7,196 nt of DNA from JACKGW01 sp964586025 (GTDB lineage Bacteria > Planctomycetota > PLA2 > JAEUHO01), in the NCBI GenBank assembly GCA_964586025.1, contig CAZPGF010000134.1, forward strand, positions 1 through 7,196, given 5' to 3'. Under the pieces are notes generated by a model. That model was not told the DNA's origin. It did no database searches and was given only the letters and a program-made list of their open reading frames with translations. The translations under genes were made by a program, and so were the position numbers. Shown here piece by piece: positions 1 through 5,720 of this stretch; position 1 is the stretch's first letter, and each line of letters starts with the position of its first letter.

Positions 1-649
1 CCCCGCCCGCGAGCGCCTCGCGAAGGAACGGGACGAGCCCCGCGCTCGCGCCCGCCGGCAACGCGGGATCGGCGCGCGGCGCGAGTTCGGACACGAGGTT
101 GAACGCGAGCACGAGGTCCGCGTGCGGCACCGCCGTCTCGAGCGGGCGCAGAAGGTCCATCACGACGAGCGGCGCCGCATCGTCGATCGTCCAGGCCGTT
201 CCCAGATCCGGGCAGCGCGCCGCGTAGGCCTCGCGCGCCGCGGCCGCCAGCGCGCGAAACTCCTCCTCCCAGCGCCCGACCCGGTCGATGCGACGCACCC
301 GGAGCGTGCGCAGCGCCGTGAGTCCCCCCGCCGCCTTCGCCGCGGTGATCGCCTCGAGGCAGCCGAGCACCTCGCTTCCCGGGCCGGCGCCGAGGCTGAC
401 GAGATCGACCTCCGGCCGATCGAACACGCCGATGCGCAGGGCGGCGATCCGCGCCGCGTCGCAGACGTGGGCCGGGACGAGGTGCCAGAGGTAGGCCGCG
501 CGGGACGACGGATCGTCCCACGAGAAGTCGTCACGGCCCGCGCGCCATGCCGCCGACAGCCGTTCGATCGCGGCGGCGACGCGGCGAACGTTCTCGCTCG
601 GGCGGGCGCGTGCGACGACGTCCGCGTAATCGATCCGGAGACGCCCCAC
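1..649 (-). CDS. SAM-dependent methyltransferase-like protein (3' end cut by window edge)
   Basis: The frame is open from a GTG at 649 to the left edge, giving 216 visible residues; the C-terminus is missing. Residues 82-94 read DLVSLGAGPGSEV, a clear class I SAM-binding motif I (hydrophobic strand, then GxGxG). RIDRV at 120-124 fits the end of strand beta2, with D122 as the likely ribose-binding acid. DLVLAFNLVSEL at 178-189 fits strand beta4 and the motif IV region. Before the SAM fold lies a helical segment with AYLWHLVPAH at 52-61. A helical N-terminus followed by a GxGPG motif recalls fungal Bmt-type/Methyltransf_34 or Rsm22-type RNA methyltransferases, but that is a weak resemblance and the substrate is unknown. 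The GTG was chosen because it lies 5 bases after the Nudix stop; no good Shine-Dalgarno is seen, which fits translational coupling. It is the third gene of the dehydrogenase-Nudix unit. Confidence 0.72.
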   Translation of the reverse strand, partial: MGRLRIDYADVVARARPSENVRRVAAAIERLSAAWRAGRDDFSWDDPSSRAAYLWHLVPAHVCDAARIAALRIGVFDRPEVDLVSLGAGPGSEVLGCLEAITAAKAAGGLTALRTLRVRRIDRVGRWEEEFRALAAAAREAYAARCPDLGTAWTIDDAAPLVVMDLLRPLETAVPHADLVLAFNLVSELAPRADPALPAGASAGLVPFLREALAGG

Positions 650-654
650 GCGCG

Positions 655-1179
655 TCAGTCGTGCGCGCGGGACGCGGCCGCACCCGCGATGTGGGCGGCC
701 TCGCCGAGCAGGGCGCGGTTGTCCTCGAACATGAGTCGGGCGACGGCATCGTCGAGCGCGACGTCCTCGGCCGCGTCGTGCTCGTGGGAGAGCACCACGA
801 CGGACGCGAGCGCGCGATCCGGCAGCAGCAGCCCGAGGGGTCGCTTCACGAACCAGCGCTTCGACACGACGCCCTGGAACACGTGCCAACCGCCCAGGTC
901 GAAGAACCGCTCCGGCGCGATGTCGAAGCCGGTCTCCTCGAGCACCTCGCGACGGGCCGCCTCGCGCAACGTCGCGTCGAATCGTTCGACCCGGCCCGAG
1001 ACCCCCTGCCAGAAGCCGCCCTGCTCCGGCCGTCGGTGGAGCAGAAGCGCTTCGGGCGACGGCGTTAAGCGGACCATCCACACCTCGATGACGAGGCGCG
1101 GACGTTCCGCGCTCGCGTCGTCGCCGAGGTCGAAGTCCGCGAGCGGCGCGTCGATCGAGTCGGGGCGGAGCGTCGTCAA
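655..1179 (-). CDS. Nudix hydrolase
   Basis: The protein has 174 residues, the usual size for a single-domain Nudix enzyme. These enzymes cleave a nucleoside diphosphate linked to another group, using divalent metal held by the Nudix helix. The box is visible at residues 62-85: G62, then R77-E78-V79-L80-E81-E82-T83-G84-F85, matching the REUxEExGU half with its metal-binding glutamates. The first half is odd. There are 14 residues between G62 and R77 instead of the canonical 13, and the usual Glu is replaced by D68 or A69. FWQGVSGRVE (56-65) is a typical strand-loop entry to the box, and the domain starts near residue 28 (RLVIEVWMVRL). The start is TTG at 1179, 4 bases after the dehydrogenase stop; it has only a weak GGGA further upstream, so translation is probably coupled. 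The substrate cannot be assigned; sanitising or ADP-ribose-type substrates are both possible. Confidence 0.9.
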   Translation of the reverse strand: MTTLRPDSIDAPLADFDLGDDASAERPRLVIEVWMVRLTPSPEALLLHRRPEQGGFWQGVSGRVERFDATLREAARREVLEETGFDIAPERFFDLGGWHVFQGVVSKRWFVKRPLGLLLPDRALASVVVLSHEHDAAEDVALDDAVARLMFEDNRALLGEAAHIAGAAASRAHD

Positions 1180-1183
1180 CGGC

Positions 1184-2512
1184 CTACGGGAAGATCCCGC
1201 GTTCCTGATACGCGGTCTGCACGCGCTGCACGGCGACGACCATCGCGGCGTCGCGCATCGTGCAGTTGTAGCGGTTGCGGGCCTGCCGCACGCGGTCGTA
1301 GGCGTCGGTGATGCGCCGCATCAGCTTGTGGCGCACCTCTTCGACGTACCACGTCTCGCCGCGGCGGTTCTGCGTCCACTCGAAGTACGAGACGATCACG
1401 CCGCCCGAGTTGCAGAGGATGTCCGGGATCACCTCGATGCCGCGATCGAGCAGGATCGTCTCGGCACGCGAGGTCAGCGGGCCGTTCGCCGCCTCGGCGA
1501 CGACGCGGGCCTGGATGTCGGGAGCGTTCTTCGACGTGACCTGCCACTCGAGCGCGGCGGGCACCAGGATGTCCACTTTGGTCTTCCAGAACTCCTCGCT
1601 GGGGATCGGGTCGGCCCCGGCGAAGCCCTTCACGCCGCCGGTCGCCCGCACGTGATCGGCCAGCGCGACCGCGTCGAGACCCTTCTCGTTGCGGATGCTG
1701 CCGGTGTGGTCCTGCACGGCGAGCACGCGGGTTCCGTACTCGGTCTGGAGGATCCGGCCGGTCCAGCTGCCGACGTTGCCGTAGCCCTGGATCGCCGCGG
1801 TCGCCTGCGAGAGGTCGAGGTCGTGATCGAGCGCCCAGGACTGGATGCAGTAGACGGTGCCGCGCCCGGTCGCCTCTTCGCGACCGAGGCTTCCGCCGGA
1901 CGTGACGCTCTTGCCGGTCACCACGTGCCGCGCGACGTTCTTCGTCGCGTGCGCGTTGGTGTTCATGTACGTGTCCATCATCCAGACCATGTGCTGCGCC
2001 GTCGTGCCCATGTCCGGAGCGGGGATGTCGTAGTCGGGACCGATGTTCGAGCCGAGCGCGTGCGTGAAGCGGCGCGTGAGGCGCTCGGACTCGGCCTTGG
2101 ACAGGGTGGACGGATCGATCTGGATGCCGCCCTTCGCACCGCCGAACGGCAGGTCGGCGAGCGAGCACTTCCACGTCATCCACGCGGCGAGGGCCTTGAC
2201 CTCGTCGAGATGCACCTGGTTGCTGTAGCGGATGCCGCCCTTGAAGCAGCCGAGGATGTCGTTGTGCTGGATCCGGTATCCCTTGCACATCTGGACCGTG
2301 CCGTCGTCGCGACGCAGCGGGAAGTTCACGATTAACTCGTTCTTCGGCTGGCCGAGGATGCCTCGGAGCCCCGGATCGAGGTCGAGCAGGTCGGCCGCGC
2401 GACTGAACTGCTGGACCGCCATCTCGTAGAGGTTGGCGAACTCGCCGCTGGAGATGCGCTCCACCGGCGCGTTGCCGCTGACGTTGCCGGACAGGCCCTT
2501 GGTCGTCGTCAC
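1184..2512 (-). CDS. Glu/Leu/Phe/Val-family dehydrogenase, probably glutamate dehydrogenase
   Basis: The protein has 442 residues, normal for the hexameric bacterial glutamate dehydrogenase type, which interconverts glutamate with 2-oxoglutarate plus ammonium in the cytosol. Substrate-domain motifs are intact: KGGIRY at 91-96 (K91), K115 in MTWKCSL, LPFGGAKGG at 121-129 with catalytic K127, and IPAPDMGT at 163-170 with D167. By comparison with the Clostridium symbiosum enzyme (K89, K113, K125, D165, S380), all five key positions are present, the last as S375 in VSYFEWTQN. This favours glutamate over leucine or phenylalanine as substrate. The Rossmann motif is GYGNVG (243-248). D268 near the end of the next strand hints at NAD rather than NADP, which is an inference. 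The start is GTG at 2512, with GGAG at 2519-2522 six bases upstream. It is the first gene of the minus-strand unit with the Nudix and methyltransferase genes, and is divergent from the FHA/kinase pair. No truncation is seen. Confidence 0.95.
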   Translation of the reverse strand: MTTTKGLSGNVSGNAPVERISSGEFANLYEMAVQQFSRAADLLDLDPGLRGILGQPKNELIVNFPLRRDDGTVQMCKGYRIQHNDILGCFKGGIRYSNQVHLDEVKALAAWMTWKCSLADLPFGGAKGGIQIDPSTLSKAESERLTRRFTHALGSNIGPDYDIPAPDMGTTAQHMVWMMDTYMNTNAHATKNVARHVVTGKSVTSGGSLGREEATGRGTVYCIQSWALDHDLDLSQATAAIQGYGNVGSWTGRILQTEYGTRVLAVQDHTGSIRNEKGLDAVALADHVRATGGVKGFAGADPIPSEEFWKTKVDILVPAALEWQVTSKNAPDIQARVVAEAANGPLTSRAETILLDRGIEVIPDILCNSGGVIVSYFEWTQNRRGETWYVEEVRHKLMRRITDAYDRVRQARNRYNCTMRDAAMVVAVQRVQTAYQERGIFP

Positions 2513-2518
2513 GAGATG

Positions 2519-2522
2519 CTCC
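2519..2522 (-). promoter_or_regulatory. Shine-Dalgarno of the dehydrogenase gene
   Basis: GGAG on the minus strand lies six bases before the GTG at 2512. It supports this non-ATG start; the N-terminus would otherwise be uncertain. Confidence 0.6.
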
Positions 2523-2544
2523 GTGGCCGCCGCTAGGGGCCGGG

Positions 2545-2566
2545 TTCCGGAATCGGTCGGACCGAT
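2545..2566. repeat. Adjoining perfect palindromes, possible operator
   Basis: TTCCGGAA (2545-2552) is a perfect 8-base palindrome. Sharing its last base, ATCGGTC-G-GACCGAT (2552-2566) is a perfect 7-base inverted repeat around one central base. They lie between the divergent genes and just downstream of the best minus-strand -10 candidate, where a repressor site or leader hairpin would be expected. No regulator gene is present in the window. Confidence 0.45.
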
Positions 2567-2570
2567 CGGA

Positions 2571-2588
2571 GGGGGAAATTTAGCCCCC
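2571..2588. repeat. GC inverted repeat with A/T loop
   Basis: GGGGG (2571-2575) and CCCCC (2584-2588) flank an eight-base AAATTTAG loop. It may be a chance result of high GC, but the loop overlaps the best -10 candidate for the dehydrogenase promoter, so it could mark that promoter or a DNA-bending or binding site. Confidence 0.3.
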
Positions 2589-2702
2589 GCCGCCGGGCGG
2601 CGAAGGACGGCACCGACGGATTCGTCCGCCGTGCTCGCTCGCCCCGCGCCATACTCGGTCCCGGATTCGCAGCGAACCCGGGCGCTCCGTCGGGTCGTTG
2701 CC

Positions 2703-2707
2703 GGAGG
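2703..2707 (+). promoter_or_regulatory. Shine-Dalgarno deciding the FHA gene start
   Basis: GGAGG lies 8 bases before the GTG at 2716. An in-frame TTG at 2698 would place this site inside the coding region, so the GTG is preferred. Confidence 0.65.
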
Positions 2708-2715
2708 ACCACCGG

Positions 2716-3027
2716 GTGGCGCTGCTGCTGATCGAGGACACCGATCGAACCTGGCTCGTCGATCTCGGCTCGCGTGCGACGTGGACGATCGGCCGTGGAC
2801 CCAAGGCGGACCTGCCCGTCACGGCGCCGCGCGCGAGCCGACAGCACGCCCGGATCGCCCGCGTGACCGGCGGCGGGCACTGGCTTTCCGACCTCGGCAG
2901 CACGAACGGAACCCTGTCCGACGGGGCTCCGGTGCCCCCCGAAGGGGTCGCGCTCCGAGATGGGCTGGTGATCGGGGTCGGAGAATGCCGAATCACCTAT
3001 CGGACCCCGTCGCCGGAGACGACCTGA
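2716..3027 (+). CDS. Stand-alone FHA-domain protein
   Basis: From the GTG at 2716 the protein has 103 residues, essentially one forkhead-associated domain, a beta-sandwich that binds phosphothreonine peptides. All signature residues are present: G26-R27 in TIGRG, S41xxH44 in ASRQHARI, and N64-G65 in DLGSTNGT. It should therefore be competent for phosphothreonine binding. There is no signal peptide, membrane segment or extra domain, so it is probably cytosolic. The GTG start is supported by GGAGG 8 bases upstream; a TTG at 2698 would add six residues and is less likely. The kinase gene begins 6 bases after its stop, so the two are almost certainly co-transcribed. The simplest role is an adaptor or substrate recognising a phosphothreonine made by that kinase, which is inferred from context. 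Confidence 0.88.
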   Translation: MALLLIEDTDRTWLVDLGSRATWTIGRGPKADLPVTAPRASRQHARIARVTGGGHWLSDLGSTNGTLSDGAPVPPEGVALRDGLVIGVGECRITYRTPSPETT

Positions 3028-3033
3028 TTCACC

Positions 3034-4218
3034 ATGCCGCTCGCCCTTCGCCGGTCGGACAACGGGGCCGTCGTCCCGATCGCCACGCTCCCGTTCACGC
3101 TGGGATCGGATGTCGGTGACGACCTCCAGATCGTCGACCCCGGCGTGCGCAAGGGGCACGCCCGTCTCCGGGAGGTCCGCGGCGACCTGCTCCTGACGGC
3201 CACCGACGGCGAGCACGTCTACGTCAACGGCGAACGGGTGGCGTTCATGGTCGTCGCGGACGGCGACCGGATCCACCTGGTCGATCCGGTCAGCGACTGG
3301 GCGACCGAACTCGTCGTCCGGGACCGCATGGCCGGTGCCTTCATCGCCCCCGGCGTCGATCGGGTGTCGGCGTGGCTGCGGTCCACGGCCGCGTGCACCT
3401 CCGAGGCCGGCCCCGAGGCGTACTCCGCCGACGTGACGCCGTCCCCCGGCCGGGGCGCCGTCGTGGTCACCACCGGCTTCGGGGAGGCGCGCGCCCTTCT
3501 GAAGGTGCGTCGCGGCCTCGATCCGGAGGGCGACGCCCCGCGGCACTACCTCCAACTGCTCCAGCGCCTCACGGGCGCGCCGCACCCGGCGGTCGCCGCG
3601 GTGCTCGACGGCGGCCTCGCGCTGCGTCTGCGCCGCGCCCTGCCGTGGATGATCACGCGCTACATCGCCGGGCGCACCCTCGCCGACGACGCGCGCGCCG
3701 GCGGCGCGCCGGTCGCGACCGTGGTCCGCCGTCTGGTCGAGGCGGGCCGCGGCCTCTCCCATCTCCATCGTCGCGGCGTGATCCATCGCGACGTCTCGCC
3801 GGGCAACCTCGTCGCGACGCCACGCGACCGGGTCGTCGTGATCGACTTCGGACAGGCCATCCTCGCCGACGCGGCGGTGCCTCCCTCGCGCGGGGTGATC
3901 GGCACGCCCGGCTACGTCGCGCCCGAGGAGGTCGTCCACGGAGCGAACGCGGTCACGCCCGCGGTCGATGTCTACGGCCTCGCGGCGGTCGGTTACGCGA
4001 TGCTGACCGGCGCGCCGCCGGCCGCGGGCACGGACGTGCTCGACACGCTGGCCCGCTCGATGGCCCGCCCGCCGTCCCTCTCCGAGATGGGCATCGAGGC
4101 GCCGAGCGCGCTCGAGTCCGCGATGCAGGACGCCCTCGATCCCGATCCGCGTCGCCGCCCGACGATGGACGGCTTCATCCACGCCCTCGACTTCGCGCGG
4201 GTCGCCGTCGGACTCTGA
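3034..4218 (+). CDS. Soluble Hanks-type Ser/Thr kinase with degenerate N-terminal FHA domain
   Basis: The protein has 394 residues. Residues 1-90 look like a diverged FHA fold: FTLGSD at 21-26 has Ser in place of the binding Arg, RKGHARL at 39-45 keeps the His but lost the Ser, and VNG at 64-66 is retained. A linker follows to about 135, then a kinase domain to about 390. Visible kinase elements are K157 in LLKV (the ATP-anchoring Lys), HP at 184-185, HRDVSPGN at 251-258 (catalytic D253, N258), DFG at 271-273 (D271), GTPGYVAPE at 290-298, D312 in VDVYGLA and R375 in RRRPT. Ser replaces the usual Lys of HRDxKPxN; this variant is known in other bacterial kinases. A canonical GxGxxG loop and the alpha-C Glu are not obvious. 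There is no transmembrane helix, unlike PknB-type receptors, so it is probably cytosolic. It follows the FHA gene by 6 bases, likely as one operon. It is probably active, but its N-lobe is unusual. Confidence 0.9.
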   Translation: MPLALRRSDNGAVVPIATLPFTLGSDVGDDLQIVDPGVRKGHARLREVRGDLLLTATDGEHVYVNGERVAFMVVADGDRIHLVDPVSDWATELVVRDRMAGAFIAPGVDRVSAWLRSTAACTSEAGPEAYSADVTPSPGRGAVVVTTGFGEARALLKVRRGLDPEGDAPRHYLQLLQRLTGAPHPAVAAVLDGGLALRLRRALPWMITRYIAGRTLADDARAGGAPVATVVRRLVEAGRGLSHLHRRGVIHRDVSPGNLVATPRDRVVVIDFGQAILADAAVPPSRGVIGTPGYVAPEEVVHGANAVTPAVDVYGLAAVGYAMLTGAPPAAGTDVLDTLARSMARPPSLSEMGIEAPSALESAMQDALDPDPRRRPTMDGFIHALDFARVAVGL

Positions 4219-4220
4219 AC

Positions 4221-4243
4221 CGCGCCGCATCCGCGGCGGCGCG
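4221..4243 (+). terminator. GC hairpin after the kinase gene
   Basis: CGCGCCGC (4221-4228) and GCGGCGCG (4236-4243) form a perfect 8-base stem with a 7-base loop, beginning two bases after the kinase stop. There is no T tract, so it may be a weak or factor-assisted terminator or an mRNA 3' stabiliser. The stem location fits the end of the FHA-kinase unit. Confidence 0.4.
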
Positions 4244-4249
4244 CTCGCG

Positions 4250-4255
4250 TAGGCT
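4250..4255 (+). promoter_or_regulatory. Possible -10 element of the rRNA methyltransferase gene
   Basis: TAGGCT resembles a -10 box and ends 9 bases before the ATG at 4265. If used, transcription would begin within a few bases of the start codon, giving a nearly leaderless mRNA. That fits the absence of a Shine-Dalgarno there. No -35 is recognisable. Confidence 0.25.
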
Positions 4256-4264
4256 CGCGCCCCG

Positions 4265-5440
4265 ATGCCCCCCGCCCGACTCCCCCGCGTGCGACTCCGA
4301 GGTGGCCCTCCGGGTCATCCGATCGTGTACGAAAAGCGGGTCGCCTTCGCCGATCGCGACGCCGAGCGCGGCGATCTGGTCGAGGTCACGACGAAGGAGG
4401 GCGAGCCGGTCGGCTACGGGTTCTTCCATCGCGAGAGCCTGGTCGCGGTGCGGATGCTCTCGCGCGATCCCGACGTCGTTCCCGACGACGACTGGCTGCG
4501 CGACCGGATCGCCGCGTCGAGCGCGTTGCGCACCGAGGTGCTGCGCCTACCGGAGGTGACGAACGCGTGGCGCGTCGTCCACGCCGAAGGCGACGGGTTG
4601 AGCGGCCTCGTCGTCGATCGCTACGACCGCGTCGCCGTCGTGTCGCTCTTCAGTCTCGGCTGGGCCCGACGTCGCGCCGCCGTCGCCGAGGTCCTCGGCA
4701 ACGTCCTCGACGTGGACGAGGTCGTGTTCCGCGTGGACGCGCGCACGGCGGAACAGGAGCGCATCGATCTCCCCGACCCGCCGCCGCGCCCCTCGATCCG
4801 CATCGTCGAGCACGGCCTCGAGGTCGAGGTCCATCCGGGCGGCGGCCACAAGACCGGCTACTTCCTCGATCAGCGCGACAATCGCCGTTTCGTCGCCAGC
4901 ATCGCGCGCGGCCGCCGCGTGTTCGACGGCATGACCTACACCGGAGGCTTCGCGCTGGCCGCTGCCGCGGCCGGCGCCGCCCACGTCGTCGCGATGGACC
5001 TCGACGAGGAGGCCGTCGCCGTCGCTCGCGCGAACGCCAAGCGCAACCACGTCGCGATCGACGTCCGCCACGGCGACGTGTTCACGGGCCTTCGCGCCCT
5101 GCTCGAGGTCCCCCTGTCCGAACGCCCCGAGGTCCTCGTGCTCGATCCGCCGAAATGGGCGAAGTCCCGCGACGGCCTCGCCGCAGCGATCGCGCGCTAC
5201 CGCGACCTGAACCGCCTCGGCCTGCAAGTCCTCCCGCCGGGAGGCGTGCTCGTCACGCACTCCTGCTCCGGCCTCGTCTCCGAGGAACTCTTCCTGCAGA
5301 TGCTCTCCGACGCCGCGCGCGACGTGTCGATCGACGCCCAGGTCATCCGCCTCGCCGGCGCCGCCCCCGACCACCCCTTCTCCCTCCGCGTGCCCGAAGG
5401 CCGCTACCTCAAGCACGTCGCTCTCGCGCGAGGGGGGTAG
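4265..5440 (+). CDS. rlmI: RlmI-type 23S rRNA (cytosine-C5) methyltransferase
   Basis: The protein has 391 residues, close to the 396 of E. coli RlmI, which makes m5C1962 in 23S rRNA using SAM. Order of domains: an N-terminal PUA-like part to about 75 (HPIVYEKRV aligns with HPWVFSGAV), a central part with EGDGLSGLVVDRY (108-120), then the Rossmann methyltransferase. Key motifs are HKTGYFLDQRDNR (195-207), FDGMTYTGGF (220-229, SAM motif I), D245 in AMDLDEEA, DPPKW (294-298), and SCSGLV (333-338) with C334 as the presumed catalytic cysteine, matching SCSGL of E. coli. EGRYLKHVA near the C-terminus matches the family end (EGLYLKGFA). The family often has a Cys in motif I (NCFSYTGG); here it is Met. 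The gene starts 46 bases after the kinase and no Shine-Dalgarno is seen. The exact target base is inferred from the family; a paralogous RlmI-like specificity cannot be excluded. Confidence 0.9.
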   Translation: MPPARLPRVRLRGGPPGHPIVYEKRVAFADRDAERGDLVEVTTKEGEPVGYGFFHRESLVAVRMLSRDPDVVPDDDWLRDRIAASSALRTEVLRLPEVTNAWRVVHAEGDGLSGLVVDRYDRVAVVSLFSLGWARRRAAVAEVLGNVLDVDEVVFRVDARTAEQERIDLPDPPPRPSIRIVEHGLEVEVHPGGGHKTGYFLDQRDNRRFVASIARGRRVFDGMTYTGGFALAAAAAGAAHVVAMDLDEEAVAVARANAKRNHVAIDVRHGDVFTGLRALLEVPLSERPEVLVLDPPKWAKSRDGLAAAIARYRDLNRLGLQVLPPGGVLVTHSCSGLVSEELFLQMLSDAARDVSIDAQVIRLAGAAPDHPFSLRVPEGRYLKHVALARGG

Positions 5441-5456
5441 GCGGATGCCGGATTGA

Positions 5457-5471
5457 CGTTCATCGTGAACG
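5457..5471. repeat. Palindrome upstream of the small basic ORF
   Basis: CGTTCA-TCG-TGAACG is a perfect 6-base inverted repeat with a 3-base centre, in the 50-base gap after the rRNA methyltransferase. It overlaps a -35-like TTGACG (5453-5458), for which no matching -10 is visible. It could be an operator or a short hairpin. Confidence 0.3.
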
Positions 5472-5480
5472 GCGAGTGAA

Positions 5481-5486
5481 GGGAGG
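5481..5486 (+). promoter_or_regulatory. Shine-Dalgarno of the small basic ORF
   Basis: GGGAGG is followed after 4 bases by GTG at 5491. The spacing is short, but this is among the strongest ribosome-site matches in the window and the main reason to consider the small ORF real. Confidence 0.45.
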
Positions 5487-5490
5487 TTCC

Positions 5491-5691
5491 GTGGCAACGA
5501 AGAAGCGCCGCAAGGCGCACTCGAGCAAGCGCGGCGACGCCGTGGCGCGCATCGTGTCGCGCCTCCAGGTCAGCCCGAGGTTCCCTGCGCCGACCGCGCC
5601 CGATGTCCGGTTCGCGCGGCGCTCCGCCGGACCGCCGTGCCCCTTTCCATGGACGACGCCGCGCGCTGTCTGTCCCCCGCAGCGTGCATGA
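5491..5691 (+). CDS. Small highly basic protein, hypothetical
   Basis: An ORF of 66 codons starts at GTG with a good Shine-Dalgarno. The N-terminus is strongly basic: KKRRKAHSSKR spans residues 4-14 and recalls nucleic-acid-binding tails. Residues 15-27 (GDAVARIVSRLQV) could form a short helix. From about residue 30 it becomes Pro/Arg-rich low complexity with two Cys (C50, C61) and looks like noncoding GC-rich DNA read through, so the real protein may be a truncated remnant. It lies between the rRNA methyltransferase and the CX4CXC gene. I do not recognise a family. A spurious ORF is a serious alternative. Confidence 0.35.
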   Translation: MATKKRRKAHSSKRGDAVARIVSRLQVSPRFPAPTAPDVRFARRSAGPPCPFPWTTPRAVCPPQRA

Positions 5692-5712
5692 TCGCCCGCT
5701 CAGACGCGCCGC

Positions 5713-5716
5713 GGAG
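5713..5716 (+). promoter_or_regulatory. Shine-Dalgarno of the CX4CXC protein gene
   Basis: GGAG lies 4 bases before the ATG at 5721. It supports this start over the in-frame GTG at 5637 or ATG at 5649, whose extra residues look unlike protein. Confidence 0.45.
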
Positions 5717-5720
5717 TCCC

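Larger units (their letters stand above)
2513..2715. promoter_or_regulatory. Divergent promoter/leader region between dehydrogenase and FHA genes
   Basis: About 200 bases separate the two divergent genes, so both promoters should lie here. On the minus strand TAAATT (2582-2577) is the best -10 candidate and sits in the only A/T run of the region. TTCGCC (2604-2599) lies 16 bases upstream and is a poor -35 match. That promoter would start transcription near 2570, placing the palindromes at 2545-2566 just downstream as possible operator sites. On the plus strand CATACT (2650-2655) is a possible -10 for the FHA/kinase pair, without a recognisable -35. All of this is motif reading. Confidence 0.4.

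Noticed and set aside
1176..2288. 370-codon open frame on the minus strand within the dehydrogenase gene
   Set aside because: Same strand but different frame from the dehydrogenase, with Arg/His/Pro-rich translation; a shadow.
122..2335. 737-codon open frame on the plus strand
   Set aside because: It runs antisense to the methyltransferase, Nudix and dehydrogenase genes, which all show family motifs. Its translation is Arg/Ala-rich without any motif, as expected for antisense frames in GC-rich DNA.
2533..4230. 565-codon open frame on the minus strand
   Set aside because: It lies antisense to the FHA and kinase genes, whose motifs are clear. Its own translation has biased composition and no recognisable domain.
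4567..5490. Long open frame leading into the small basic ORF
   Set aside because: This part is an Arg/Pro-rich shadow of the rRNA methyltransferase. Only the end, from GTG 5491, has a ribosome site and is kept as a possible gene.
4547..5497. 316-codon open frame on the minus strand
   Set aside because: It is antisense to the rRNA methyltransferase, which carries all family motifs, and has no motif of its own.
5637..5720. Longer N-terminus for the CX4CXC protein
   Set aside because: The added residues are unlike protein, and the recognisable family sequence and a GGAG site support the ATG at 5721.
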